Shown piece by piece: positions 1 to 9,220 of a stretch of 64,000 nucleotides of DNA. The notes under the pieces were generated by a model. The model did no database searches and was not told the DNA's origin. It worked only from the letters and a program-made list of their open reading frames with translations. The DNA is from Planctomycetota bacterium. Lineage in GTDB: Bacteria; Planctomycetota; UBA1135; GCA-002686595. The DNA lies in the NCBI GenBank assembly GCA_002720975.1, contig PBIX01000041.1, positions 1 to 64,000 on the forward strand, written 5' to 3'. The position numbers and the translations under genes were made by a program. Each line of letters starts with the position of its first letter. Positions within the stretch are counted from its first letter, which is position 1.

Positions 1-948
1 AGCAACGTCTTCAGCATGGTTCTTGGGCGCAAGAACAACCTCTTCATCGTGGATGCCGGGGCCAACGCCATCATCAGGTATGACCTCAAGACATCCGCTT
101 TGTCGGTCTACGTGGATATTCCCGGAGAGCCCAACCCGACAAGTGTGGGGCCTCCGATCATCGATGCCGTACCCACTCGCCTGCGATGGGACGGAAAAAC
201 CCTGCGTGTGTCCACACTGACGGGTTTCCCGTTCATTCCGGGCCTGGCCAAGATCTACGCGATTGATGCTGGCAAGCAGCTCTCCGTCGAGCAGGACGGC
301 CTCACCATGGTGACGGGCTTTGACTATGACCCGCAGAATGATCGCTTGGTTGTGACCGAGTTGGCTTCCTCCTTTGATCTGGCTACGGGTTTTGCCCCGA
401 ACACGGGATCCGTGGTGGAGTTCACTCGATCGGGAGACCGGGTGCCCATCTCAGTTGATGCAGCTTTTCCGACGGCGGTCATGCACAAGCCTGACGGGAC
501 ACCGTTCTTTACGAGCCTTGCAGACGGAGTGCTGTACAGGATCGATCCTGGTTCCATGAACTTCTGCGTGACAAGCGCGAACTCCGTTGGCGCTGGCGCC
601 ATCATGAGCCATTCCGGCTCGGTTAGCCTCTTGGCCAACGATCTCGCACTTCGGTGCGACTATCTCCCGGTGGACGAGTTCGGCCTGTTCTTCTACGGTT
701 CTGCGCCCACGATGGTGCCCCTGGGTGGCGGCTATCGGTGTGTGGGCGGGCCCAGACTGTTCCGTCTGGGCCTCATGAAGAGCAACCAGGCGGGCGTGGC
801 GTTCTGCCCCGTGGACAACACCACGCTCAACAAGCACGGCTCCTTCATTCCGGGCTCCGTGTGGCAGTTTCAGTACTGGTACCGGGACAAGGGGATCGGA
901 GCGGGCAACAGCCTGTCCGATGGGCTTCAGGTGATGTTCACGGACTGA
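1..948 (+). CDS. Secreted ScyD/ScyE-like beta-propeller protein, 5' end outside window
   Basis: The reading frame is open from the first base, so the N-terminus lies upstream of the window; the first visible ATG (base 16) is internal, because the downstream paralogue has the same residues about 190 codons into its chain. The visible part carries propeller-type strands (NNLFIVDAGANAIIRYD, LTGFPFIPGLAKIYAID) that resemble the ScyD/ScyE family of secreted proteins. The chain ends with a WQFQYWYRDKG...SLSDGLQVMF tail also found in the neighbour. By eye it is roughly two-thirds identical to the next gene, so the two are a tandem duplication. The molecular function is unknown; an extracellular or cell-surface location is inferred from the paralogue's signal peptide. 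Confidence 0.7.
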   Translation, partial: SNVFSMVLGRKNNLFIVDAGANAIIRYDLKTSALSVYVDIPGEPNPTSVGPPIIDAVPTRLRWDGKTLRVSTLTGFPFIPGLAKIYAIDAGKQLSVEQDGLTMVTGFDYDPQNDRLVVTELASSFDLATGFAPNTGSVVEFTRSGDRVPISVDAAFPTAVMHKPDGTPFFTSLADGVLYRIDPGSMNFCVTSANSVGAGAIMSHSGSVSLLANDLALRCDYLPVDEFGLFFYGSAPTMVPLGGGYRCVGGPRLFRLGLMKSNQAGVAFCPVDNTTLNKHGSFIPGSVWQFQYWYRDKGIGAGNSLSDGLQVMFTD

Positions 949-1170
949 TCGGGCCGGGGCGAGCCAAGGGAGAATCAGAGCCTCTGGAGGGGCCACCCGG
1001 GTGTCCCACCATGAGACCGTATAAAAACTGTCTCAATATGGGCACTCCTAAGAAAAGCTACAGATGCAGCCTTGTGGGCGAGGTGTCTAAAGATGAGATT
1101 GTCTGAGACGAATCTATCCACCGCGGGCTGTTCCTCCCTAGGCCATCGGTGCCCACCCCTCCAGAAGATC

Positions 1171-2589
1171 ATGCTGACCCGTAAAATCACCACTCTCGCG
1201 CTTGCCGTGACCCTTGTGGGCACCCTCCAGGCCCAAGTCACCATCACGAACCACTCCGGCTTCCTGAGCGCTGCCGGGATGCACGCCCTCCAAGGGTCCT
1301 CAATAGGCTCGGGGTTCCTCGTTGTGGAGGCCGGCACCGGCATCAACGACGGCCGCGTGACCTTCTTGGAAGATGTGACGTTCAACCGTCAGACCGTTGT
1401 GGCCGGCCTGCCCTCGAACATGGTTGCCGGCTTCGCCTCAGGGCCGCGCGACGCCACCCTCACGGGTGACCAGCTCTACGTCGCGCTGGGCCAGAACGCC
1501 GACCCCATTCTGGATTCCACCATTCTGCACTTTGATCTGCAGGCAACTCCGTGGTCACTCGGCTCGCCGGCACTAACAGCTGCGGATGCGGCGACGCTGA
1601 TTCCGGTCAAGAGCTTCATGCAGAGCCAGGGATACTCCTACAGCGGGGTGCACAGCATGGTCTTGGGCCGGAAGAACAACCTGTTCATCGCGGACGCGGG
1701 GGCGAGCGCGATCCTGCGCTACAACCTCGGAACAGGGACCCTCTCGGTCTACGCAGATATTCCCGGGGAGGCAAACCCCACAAGTGTGGGGCCCCCGATT
1801 ATCGCCGCAGTTCCAACCCGAATGCGCTGGGACGGCAAGAAACTACGGGTCTGCACCATGACCGGGTTCCCATATCTACCGGGGCTCTCCAAGATCTACA
1901 CCATCGACGGGCCAAGCGCGATCAGTGTCGAGGTGTCGGGGCTGAACCTGGCCACAAGCTTCGATTACGATCCGATCAATGGACGACTGGCCGTGGCGGA
2001 GTTCGCCGCGTCATTCGACCCGTCCACGGGCTTTGCGCCCAATTCCGGTTCAATCGTCGAATACACCGAGGATGGTCTGCGGGTTCCTATTTCGGTGGGC
2101 GCGTCCTTCCCCGCGAACATCATGCACAAGCCGGACGGCACGCCGTACTTTGTCAGCCTCTCTGACGGGAACATGTATCGCATCGATCCGGGCTCGATGA
2201 ATTTCTGCACGACGTCACCGAACTCCGTTGGAGGAGGAGCTCTCATCAGTAACGCCGGCTCAGTCAGCCTCCAAGCCAACGACCTTGCCCTGAAGTGCGA
2301 GAGCCTGCCTGTCGGTGAATTCGGCCTGTTCTTCTATGGGTCGGCCCCGACCTACTTGCCCGTTGGCGATGGTTATCGATGTGTCGGTGGGGCCAAGCTG
2401 TTCCGCTTCGACGTGCTGAAGAGCAATCAGGCTGGAATCGTGTTCTATCCCATGGACAACACCACCTTGCCAGGACCGGGGACCATCCTTCCCGGCAGCA
2501 TCTGGCAATTCCAGTATTGGTACAGAGACAAGAACGGCATCAGCGGTAGCAACCTATCGGATGGCCTGCAGGTGATGTTCACGAACTGA
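1171..2589 (+). CDS. Secreted ScyD/ScyE-like beta-propeller protein (tandem paralogue)
   Basis: A 472-residue protein. The ATG at 1171 is preferred over an in-frame start at 1072 because it gives a clean signal peptide (MLTRKITTLALAVTLVGTLQAQ, probable cleavage after AQA/LQA). Propeller-like repeats follow, including VVAGLPSN, NNLFIADAGASAILRYN, PTSVGPPI and MTGFPYLPGLSKIYTID, which resemble the ScyD/ScyE family. The last 130 residues form a separate Cys-containing region ending in WQFQYWYRDK...SNLSDGLQVMF, a tail type I associate with secreted planctomycete proteins. It lies 222 bases after the truncated paralogue. A possible -10 like TATAAA at 1020-1025 is the only promoter-like feature noticed in that gap. 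Family assignment rests on motif resemblance only. Confidence 0.65.
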   Translation: MLTRKITTLALAVTLVGTLQAQVTITNHSGFLSAAGMHALQGSSIGSGFLVVEAGTGINDGRVTFLEDVTFNRQTVVAGLPSNMVAGFASGPRDATLTGDQLYVALGQNADPILDSTILHFDLQATPWSLGSPALTAADAATLIPVKSFMQSQGYSYSGVHSMVLGRKNNLFIADAGASAILRYNLGTGTLSVYADIPGEANPTSVGPPIIAAVPTRMRWDGKKLRVCTMTGFPYLPGLSKIYTIDGPSAISVEVSGLNLATSFDYDPINGRLAVAEFAASFDPSTGFAPNSGSIVEYTEDGLRVPISVGASFPANIMHKPDGTPYFVSLSDGNMYRIDPGSMNFCTTSPNSVGGGALISNAGSVSLQANDLALKCESLPVGEFGLFFYGSAPTYLPVGDGYRCVGGAKLFRFDVLKSNQAGIVFYPMDNTTLPGPGTILPGSIWQFQYWYRDKNGISGSNLSDGLQVMFTN

Positions 2590-2611
2590 GTGGAGTCGCC
2601 CCCACGCTAAA

Positions 2612-2627
2612 GGGGCCGAGCGGCCCC
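2612..2627 (+). terminator. GC-rich hairpin after the ScyD-like gene
   Basis: A perfect 6-bp stem (GGGGCC / GGCCCC) with a GAGC loop lies 23 bases after the stop codon. There is no T-run behind it, so it may be a weak or Rho-assisted terminator, or simply a GC-rich dyad. Smaller dyads (GGGAAtccgTTTCCC, GCTCCgaGGAGC) follow before the next gene. Confidence 0.3.
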
Positions 2628-2706
2628 CTGGGCTGCCCATAGGGAATCCGTTTCCCACACTGTGCGATGCTCCGAGGAGCGCCTCCCGAGGGCGGTATCC
2701 TTGAGC

Positions 2707-3561
2707 ATGGGAATCTTTACCCGACGCTCGGCCTTGGCTCTGGCCATCGCCTTGGCCCCTTGGGTTGCGGCCTGTGGCCCCTCCGTGAACCTGGATAATC
2801 CCGGTGGCGGCGGAGGAGGAGATGGCGGTGGTGGCCCCGTGACCATGACCGGCAGCTGGGTCATGCATGCGCGCTGCAAGGGGACTCCCCCCGCCGGGGT
2901 GCAGTCTTGCCGCACGCTGTTCATCACCTTCTCGGATAGTGGCCAGGGTGTTAAGGCCTACCTCGACTTGGACGGCGATGGGGGGTTTACGGAGGCCGTC
3001 AGCGTTGTAGCAACGGGCGCTTCCGGAGGCGTGCGGCTGAAGGGGCAGTACAACTGGAACGGCACCAACTTCTTCTTTAATACGCTTGTCTGGGAATTCA
3101 GCTGGGGGCATGCGGCTGGTGACGCAACCTATCGGGTGGGATCCGCGCCCAATCAGCTGGAGACGGTGACGATGGTGAAGATCATGAATCTCCCCCAGCA
3201 CGACCTGAACGGCGTGTGGGACATCGACCACACGCTGGATTGGGCCACCGGAGGGCTCTCCTATCTTTCGGGGATGACGGAGAGTGGCATCTATCAGATC
3301 ACCCAGGAAATGAGCGGGCCCATGCAGGGCTTCTTTGAGGCCAAGCGTGCTGATGGTGAGTGCTTCACCGGCATCGTCAACGACAGCCAGATAACAGTCG
3401 CCCGGCGCTACGAGGACTACGACTGGCTGTGGACCTACACCTACACAAACCTGAATGCCGATGGCGACTGGTTTGGCGGCACCCACCTGGGCCAGGCCGA
3501 GCTGGGAACACTCCAGGAGGACGTTGGGTGGTCCATGGTGGCGTACCGCACGGGACAGTAG
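2707..3561 (+). CDS. Lipoprotein with Gly-rich linker and two Trp-containing beta domains
   Basis: A 284-residue predicted lipoprotein. The ATG at 2707 is chosen because it gives a short N-region (MGIFTRRS), a hydrophobic core and a lipobox ending at C23 (VAAC-GPS); an ATG at 2662 would add 15 residues before the signal peptide. After the anchor comes a glycine-rich linker (GGGGGGDGGGG). Two domains then start similarly, MTGSWVMHARC and LNGVWDIDHTL, suggesting a twofold repeat of a small beta-barrel or lipocalin-like fold. I do not recognise the family. The next gene starts 9 bases downstream and is also a lipoprotein, so the two are probably co-transcribed. Confidence 0.6.
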   Translation: MGIFTRRSALALAIALAPWVAACGPSVNLDNPGGGGGGDGGGGPVTMTGSWVMHARCKGTPPAGVQSCRTLFITFSDSGQGVKAYLDLDGDGGFTEAVSVVATGASGGVRLKGQYNWNGTNFFFNTLVWEFSWGHAAGDATYRVGSAPNQLETVTMVKIMNLPQHDLNGVWDIDHTLDWATGGLSYLSGMTESGIYQITQEMSGPMQGFFEAKRADGECFTGIVNDSQITVARRYEDYDWLWTYTYTNLNADGDWFGGTHLGQAELGTLQEDVGWSMVAYRTGQ

Positions 3562-3570
3562 GATCGGAGC

Positions 3571-4479
3571 GTGCTTGTGCGCGCGACACTGTTTCCTCTT
3601 GTTCTTCTTACGGCCTGCGGAAGTAGCCGGTCCGTACGCTCAGAGAACCCGTTGGCACCGCTGTCACCTCCCACGCCCGGGGCGATTGCGTCGACGGACC
3701 TGAGCGGGGAGGCAGAGTGGGCTCGAACCTCCAGTCTTCCCCATCGGACGCTGCCCGACACGGGGACGGAGCTAGGCGTGCGCCCGCCCACATCAGAAGC
3801 TGACCGCATTAGTGCCCGCATCCAGCGGAACGCACTAGGGCGGATTCAACATCTGTTTCCCGACACCGCTAGCCCCGATGCTGATGGCGAATCAGCGTGG
3901 GTCTACTACTCTGTCAAGGTCGTCTCCTCGTCCGGCACACAACATCCGGCAGTTGAAGCTATTCGTGTCCAGCGTCAACTTCGCCGTGGGGGCCCCGTTG
4001 TCAGCGAGAGCCTCATCCTGGCCGAAGCGGGAGAGGTGCTGTTGCGCACGGCAGCTTTGACTCCAAGCCCTCCGCGCTCTGTTCTTATTGCAGGCTTTGC
4101 CGTTGATCTACGTGAACCCGAGCAAGTGCGCCGGTTGGCTTCTCTTTCCGTGGCGCCGTTGCAACTTGGGGCCGTAGTTCGGATGGGCCGCGCCCAGGTG
4201 GAGGAGAATCTCAGGTGGGTTCAAGACGAAGGCTGGTCCACCTGGGACCTTCCCCACGAGGAGAAGGGGCTGTTCATCATCGAGGGCCCCTGGTCACCTC
4301 AAGCAACCCTCCCTTGGCCCTTCGAGTCGGCTTCCCTGGATCGGATGCGCATCAATGAGGTCCTTTGGAAAACGGTACCCGAGGGTGTCGAGTGGCGCGC
4401 ACGGGTGCCCGTGAGCTTCTACGGACCGGGCAATTCGGGACCCTTCCGCCGGGAGTTCATCCTGAGAGGAACTCTCTGA
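3571..4479 (+). CDS. Hypothetical lipoprotein
   Basis: A 302-residue predicted lipoprotein beginning with a GTG codon; a second GTG at 3577 is a possible start because GGAG at 3566-3569 is better spaced from it. Either start gives a short signal peptide with lipobox LTAC (C16 from the upstream start). The mature chain has a low-complexity Ser/Pro-rich N-terminal stretch and then a beta-rich region with no motif I recognise. It follows the previous lipoprotein by 9 bases, suggesting an operon, and is convergent with the GH5 gene, whose stop lies 4 bases away. Confidence 0.55.
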   Translation: MLVRATLFPLVLLTACGSSRSVRSENPLAPLSPPTPGAIASTDLSGEAEWARTSSLPHRTLPDTGTELGVRPPTSEADRISARIQRNALGRIQHLFPDTASPDADGESAWVYYSVKVVSSSGTQHPAVEAIRVQRQLRRGGPVVSESLILAEAGEVLLRTAALTPSPPRSVLIAGFAVDLREPEQVRRLASLSVAPLQLGAVVRMGRAQVEENLRWVQDEGWSTWDLPHEEKGLFIIEGPWSPQATLPWPFESASLDRMRINEVLWKTVPEGVEWRARVPVSFYGPGNSGPFRREFILRGTL

Positions 4480-4483
4480 AGGC

Positions 4484-5575
4484 CTATCGTTCAAGCAGAA
4501 CGCGCAGTGGGGCGGCTTGCTCCCCGTCCTTCGGTTGGACCGAGAGCGGGTTATCACCCCACCACTCTCCGGCTGCCCAGTAGTAGACGGGGGTTTTTCG
4601 TGTTGCGGCTCCCCTCAGGAGGCTTGCCAAAACGGGAAGCCAGCGGGGTTCGTCCCTGGGGATGCCACACTCTCCAATTACGCCTCGTACCCCATTGCGT
4701 CTGCACCAGTCCAGAAAAGGAGCTACGCGCGAGATACCGCGGTCTAGGACAGCGTCATCCCGGAGAAGTTCTTCGGCGAAGGGCAACTGGTAGGTTCCGC
4801 TGAAGTCGTGGTCAAAGTAGCAGTGCGCCTCGTAGACGACATTATCGAAGGGGTCAGCAATCCAGGCTCGGGACCCGTTGTTTCTCTGCCAGTCATGGGC
4901 ATGGGACCAACCGTCACCCGAAATCCACAGGGTCGTGCGATCGCCACGGAAGCGCAGTGCATCGACCACGTGCTGCGAGATCTTGCGCCAGTCCGCTCGG
5001 CCCATGTCGTGCGGTTCATTCATTAGGGCGAAGGCTTCAATGGCCTGATGGTCTCGGAGTCGGTCCGAAAGTCTGCACCACAGGTCTGCCAGATGCTCTT
5101 GCGTGATGCCGAGGCCATCCGTGGCCGGCACACCGACGATCCGTCCGCTGGGATACCGACTCTCCCCGCGACAGTAGCGCCCGTAGTTGTGGAGATCCAA
5201 CACGACCCGGCATCCATGGAGGCTTGCGGAGTCAAGCGTCTCCAAGACGCGTCCCAACTCAACGTTGTTGAGGTCTCCACCAGGAACACTCTGGAGCCGC
5301 TCCCATCTGACAGGAAGGCGGAAATGGGTCACACCCAACTGCGCGAAGTAGCGCATGGTCTCTGGCGTACAGTAGGTGTAGTCCACCCCAAACACGCCTG
5401 GCGCAGAGGCGCCAAACCCCGGAACCTGGGAGCCAAACTCTGCCCCGGCCAGGCTGACTCCCCGGTAGGTGGCGGAATCAGCTCCTCCTCCCATGGACTG
5501 AACGGTTCGCAGTGTAAGGATGGCCGCCCCGGCCAACGCCCCGGCCAGGAGGACAACTCGCGTAGCCACCTTCAA
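4484..5575 (-). CDS. Glycoside hydrolase family 5 (endoglucanase-like), membrane-anchored
   Basis: A GH5 TIM-barrel glycanase of about 363 residues. A TTG start at 5575 is chosen: AAGGAAG lies 6 bases upstream, and it begins right before a hydrophobic segment (VVLLAGALAGAAILTL) that should act as a signal anchor. GH5 signatures are visible: FRLPVRWERLQ, VVLDLHNYGRY, the acid/base Glu in LMNEPHD (E187), YEAHCYFDHD, and the nucleophile Glu in GECGIPR (E302). It starts 32 bases after the BcsC-like gene on the same strand, so the two form an operon. Together with the paralogue at the other end of the locus, it probably trims the nascent beta-glucan, as BcsZ does in cellulose systems. Substrate is inferred. 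Confidence 0.85.
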   Translation of the reverse strand: MKVATRVVLLAGALAGAAILTLRTVQSMGGGADSATYRGVSLAGAEFGSQVPGFGASAPGVFGVDYTYCTPETMRYFAQLGVTHFRLPVRWERLQSVPGGDLNNVELGRVLETLDSASLHGCRVVLDLHNYGRYCRGESRYPSGRIVGVPATDGLGITQEHLADLWCRLSDRLRDHQAIEAFALMNEPHDMGRADWRKISQHVVDALRFRGDRTTLWISGDGWSHAHDWQRNNGSRAWIADPFDNVVYEAHCYFDHDFSGTYQLPFAEELLRDDAVLDRGISRVAPFLDWCRRNGVRGVIGECGIPRDEPRWLPVLASLLRGAATRKTPVYYWAAGEWWGDNPLSVQPKDGEQAAPLRVLLER

Positions 5576-5607
5576 GGCATGCTTCCTTTTGTGAGTGCGG
5601 AGTCGGC

Positions 5608-8600
5608 CTAGGGCCAACGGATAGTGAAGAGGAGTGAACTGGCGGTTACGTCGATCTCGGAGGATCGAAGCATTCGCGAGTTCAACTTCATTCCAAACCA
5701 CTCACTGAAGTCATATCCAGCCTGGACACCAAGCTCGGTGTAGCCGGCTCCGTTATTGTCCACAGCCAGGCGGACGCTGGATCCGTACCACATATCAGGG
5801 GAACCCGTGAACCAGTACTCACCGAATTGGTGGCGCCAGTCAAGCTGGGTCGAGAAGATGGAGTAGCCCGAGGGCGCGAAGTAGGGGATGGGGTGTAACG
5901 AATAGTCCTCACCGATGGTGATGTCGTCGCTCTTCTTCGAGAAGTCGAGCGTGTCGATCTTGGTCAGGACGCGCAGACTTTGCGGAGCAGGCGTGAACTC
6001 ATACGCTGCGAACAGGTTCATCTCAAAGCGCGCGTTGCCATCGGAATAGTCAGCGAACATCAGGCTTGCACCATAGTCGACGGCGCGACTGTGCTTCTTG
6101 GTAACACCCATGCGAGCGCCGGTACGGTGCAGGTCGTTGGCGATGGTCACGCTGTTTTCTGCGACGTTGTCGGCGAAGACGGCCATGTCGATAGTCAATT
6201 CGTTGACGGTGCGGTGCTTGATTCCGAGGTCAAACAGCAGGCGCTCATCAAAGGCTTCGTCCGACACGTTGTAGTGGGGGGCCTCCATGGCACCGCGCAC
6301 CACCGTCCGCTCGCCCATACCCTTGGATCCACGGATACGTAGAATGTTGGCGCTAAGGGGTGTGTTTTCGACCCGGTCATAGGATCGCTGCCCAAGCCCG
6401 ACCGCGAAGAAGTCAACGGCGTCACCCATGGGGAAGATGATGTCTCCGATGCGGCTGCTCTCATGCATCAGCGTCAGGCCGGAGCGACCATTGCGGTCTT
6501 CGGTACTAACGTCGAGCACGAACTTCGGCCGTGTGGTGAGGGCGGCTCCCTGGAGTGCGATCTCGGCTTCCTTGTGTCCGGCGACCTGGGCGATCAGCTC
6601 CCGGTAGGACTGGGCAGCCAGTTGCGTGTGCCCTTCCCTGTGGTGGAGTTGGGCCAGATCAAAGCGCGCCTCCAAGTTGGCGGGCTCAATCACGACGAGC
6701 TGCTCTAGTGCATTCTTGGCAACCATCGGACGCCAGGACATGTTTATCTTCACTTCGCGCTCGAGGCGAATCCCCTCGGAAACCTCAAGCTCGGCTTCGA
6801 AGTCCATGCCGGCACGCAAACCAGCGTCAGGCGCGTTCGAGCCGAACACGTCTACCGGATAGGCCCCTGTGGGCAACCCGGCCAGGAGTTCGTCGTAGGC
6901 GGCGAAGGAGGCGTCGTATTCTTGATTCCAATAGAGCGTGCGGGCGCGCTCGCGCTTGACGTAGGTGTAGGACGCATCTTGAGCAATCAGGACGTCGTAC
7001 TCCGCGATGGCTTTGGAAAACTCCTGTCGAATGACAAACGCGCGGGCCAGACCTAGGCGGGCACGGCTGTTGTTCGGGTCACGTGCGAGAACAGCGGTAA
7101 AGACCTTCGCTGGCTCCGCAACAAAGCCGGCCTTCAACTTCTGGTTGTAGGCTTCGCCAAGAAGGACGAGGGCCGTGGCATTGTCAGGTTGCCACTGCAG
7201 CACGTTGCGCAACTCGCCAATGGCGCGATCCCAGGAGTAGTCACCCAGAGACAACTTGGCCAGTTCGACGCGCAGGCGAATATCCTCACCAGAAGCCAAC
7301 ACAGTGGAGGACATCAAGGCCATTTCGCCACCATCCCGGTTTCCACCCAATTGGCGCGCGCCGGCCAAGCCGTAGAAGGCTTCAGGCGTGTGCGTCATGG
7401 GGCTTTCGAGCGCTTCACGATAGGTGCGTGTCGCGAGAACGGCGTTCCCTGAAAGTAAGTGGGTCTTGGCGAGCGCCAACTGCACCTGGGCGACGGCCAA
7501 GGGATCGTTGCTATGGTTGTCGATGTAGCGTTGGCATGTTGCCCTGGCCTGGGAGTAGGCCTTCAGCTTGAGATGGGCGCGGACCAGCCCCAGAACCCCT
7601 TCAAGATAGTTGGGCCGCTGGGCCAGGACGGATTGGCATACAGCGGCAGCATCTTCGTAGCGTCCTTGAGAGATGAGCGTATTGGAGAGCTCAACACGTG
7701 CGCGCGGCCCGAGGGGGCTGGACATGGGGACCTTGCGCAGGTCGGCCTTGGAATACTCCGCATCGCCTTTCTCGCGGCGGAGGACGGCCATGAGCAGACG
7801 CACCTCGTAGTCGTCCGAGTGCTTGAGCAGCAGGCTCTCGTAGATACCCTGAGCGTCCACCCAGCGGCCGACCAGCTGAAAGTAGCGCGCTTGTGCGAGC
7901 TGAAAGGCCCGAAGGTTCCCCAGGGTGCTGTCTAGACGTGTCAGTGCATCGCTAGCGGCGCTGACGTCATAGGCTTCCAGCAGGATTCGGGCACTCATCA
8001 ATTGGGCGATGGGGTCCGTGGGAGCCACGTCCAACACCTGGCGGTTGACCTGCATGGCCAGCTTGTAGTTCTTGATGAGAAGCAGCTGGTCAACCAGGTG
8101 AATTCGAGGCTGGGTGCGCTGTGTTTGCAGCTCCGTCATTTCTCTGACCAGCCGGTGAGCACGATCCAGATCCCCGGTCTGCAGGTAGCAGAGCACGAGG
8201 TTGGTGACCCACTCGACCTCCATGGGGTAGCGGCGGTGGAGCCTCTCCAGGTAGATCAGGGCTTCTGAGGGGCGCTGCATGTCGAGCAGCACCGGAGCGA
8301 GAAGCAGTTGGTCTTGTTCGTTGGAGGGGTCAAGCTTGCGCAGGTAGCGGTCATAGATCTGCTGAGCGCGTTCAAAGTCCTTCACCCAGGAGTAGACACG
8401 CACGAGCATTGCGGCAGAGGTAACGTCGTTGGGGTCTTCGGTCAGAATGGCCTCTAGCTCTTCCATGGCGGACCAGTACTCACCACCGATGATAAGGACG
8501 TTGGCCAGGCTCCGGCGCAGGTCGAGATCCTCCGGCCGTCCAACGCGGACTTCCTCGAAGGCCTCCCGGGCTCGTGAGAGCTGTCCCTCATGTACCAACA

Positions 8601-8970
8601 GGCCGGCATACTCCATGCGGACGCCGTAGTCATTGGGGACTTGCAGGAGGTAGGACTCGAAGAGAGAAATGCCCTCAGTCCAGTTCTCAAGCGCAACAGC
8701 GTTACGTGCCGAGCGGAGAAGCAGCTCCTGCTCGTCCGTGCGCAGTGGCGTGTCGTCCTGGGGGATTGCCGGTGTGCTGGGATCCTGAATGCCGAAACGC
8801 GCTGGCCGTATGGCCGCTTGAGGATTGACCGAGGCCTCGAGGTCTCGGTCTTGGACCGCAGACGGTCCAGCGGTGGGCTCTGCGAAAGTGGACTCCTTCT
8901 CGCCTGGGCTGCAGGCCGCAAGAACCAAGAAGACGGGGAACCAGGTTGTTTGGGTGGATCGGAGGCGCAT
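5608..8970 (-). CDS. TPR plus outer-membrane beta-barrel export protein, BcsC/PgaA-like
   Basis: A 1120-residue protein. The ATG at 8970 is preferred to an upstream in-frame start because it gives a lipoprotein-type signal peptide (lipobox VLAAC, C20). Residues from about 80 to 800 are tandem TPR-like helices (EYAGLLVHEGQLSRAREAF, LARAFVIRQEFSKAIAEYD). The last 270 or so residues are beta-strand rich, contain the PYFAPSGYSIFSTQLDW segment resembling the barrel of BcsC and PgaA, and end with an aromatic strand (LLFTIRWP). The predicted role is to guide and export the polysaccharide made by the divergently encoded synthase. A lipobox on a protein that ends in a barrel is unusual. Confidence 0.75.
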   Translation of the reverse strand: MRLRSTQTTWFPVFLVLAACSPGEKESTFAEPTAGPSAVQDRDLEASVNPQAAIRPARFGIQDPSTPAIPQDDTPLRTDEQELLLRSARNAVALENWTEGISLFESYLLQVPNDYGVRMEYAGLLVHEGQLSRAREAFEEVRVGRPEDLDLRRSLANVLIIGGEYWSAMEELEAILTEDPNDVTSAAMLVRVYSWVKDFERAQQIYDRYLRKLDPSNEQDQLLLAPVLLDMQRPSEALIYLERLHRRYPMEVEWVTNLVLCYLQTGDLDRAHRLVREMTELQTQRTQPRIHLVDQLLLIKNYKLAMQVNRQVLDVAPTDPIAQLMSARILLEAYDVSAASDALTRLDSTLGNLRAFQLAQARYFQLVGRWVDAQGIYESLLLKHSDDYEVRLLMAVLRREKGDAEYSKADLRKVPMSSPLGPRARVELSNTLISQGRYEDAAAVCQSVLAQRPNYLEGVLGLVRAHLKLKAYSQARATCQRYIDNHSNDPLAVAQVQLALAKTHLLSGNAVLATRTYREALESPMTHTPEAFYGLAGARQLGGNRDGGEMALMSSTVLASGEDIRLRVELAKLSLGDYSWDRAIGELRNVLQWQPDNATALVLLGEAYNQKLKAGFVAEPAKVFTAVLARDPNNSRARLGLARAFVIRQEFSKAIAEYDVLIAQDASYTYVKRERARTLYWNQEYDASFAAYDELLAGLPTGAYPVDVFGSNAPDAGLRAGMDFEAELEVSEGIRLEREVKINMSWRPMVAKNALEQLVVIEPANLEARFDLAQLHHREGHTQLAAQSYRELIAQVAGHKEAEIALQGAALTTRPKFVLDVSTEDRNGRSGLTLMHESSRIGDIIFPMGDAVDFFAVGLGQRSYDRVENTPLSANILRIRGSKGMGERTVVRGAMEAPHYNVSDEAFDERLLFDLGIKHRTVNELTIDMAVFADNVAENSVTIANDLHRTGARMGVTKKHSRAVDYGASLMFADYSDGNARFEMNLFAAYEFTPAPQSLRVLTKIDTLDFSKKSDDITIGEDYSLHPIPYFAPSGYSIFSTQLDWRHQFGEYWFTGSPDMWYGSSVRLAVDNNGAGYTELGVQAGYDFSEWFGMKLNSRMLRSSEIDVTASSLLFTIRWP

Positions 8971-9220
8971 GGCGGTATCTGTGTGGGGATGAGTCAGAAC
9001 GAGACCGTGGATCGGACTGATAGGGCACTGGACTTGATTCTTTTCCTGATCCCTTTCAGGGAAGGCTGTGTCACAATAGGGCACATGTGGAGGCAGTAAG
9101 TCCGGTGTGATGAAAGAATTAGGTCCCTGCACCGATAATGCATGATCCTAGGGTACTGTTAAGCAGAGTCGTAAGAATGCCTGAAGTCCCCTCCCTTTTG
9201 CCTGCCAGCGAGAACACCCC
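8971..9220. promoter_or_regulatory. Divergent control region of the exopolysaccharide locus
   Basis: This 250-base gap separates the start of the BcsC-like gene (minus strand) from the synthase (plus strand), so it must hold both promoters. It is more AT-rich than its surroundings. GATAAT near 9134 and TACTGT near 9156 could be -10 elements for the synthase, but no convincing -35 box matches either. I looked for a c-di-GMP riboswitch here and saw none. Confidence 0.4.

Noticed and set aside
8971-9220. Possible c-di-GMP riboswitch upstream of the PilZ synthase
   Set aside because: No GEMM-like conserved bases or paired tetraloop/receptor pattern seen.
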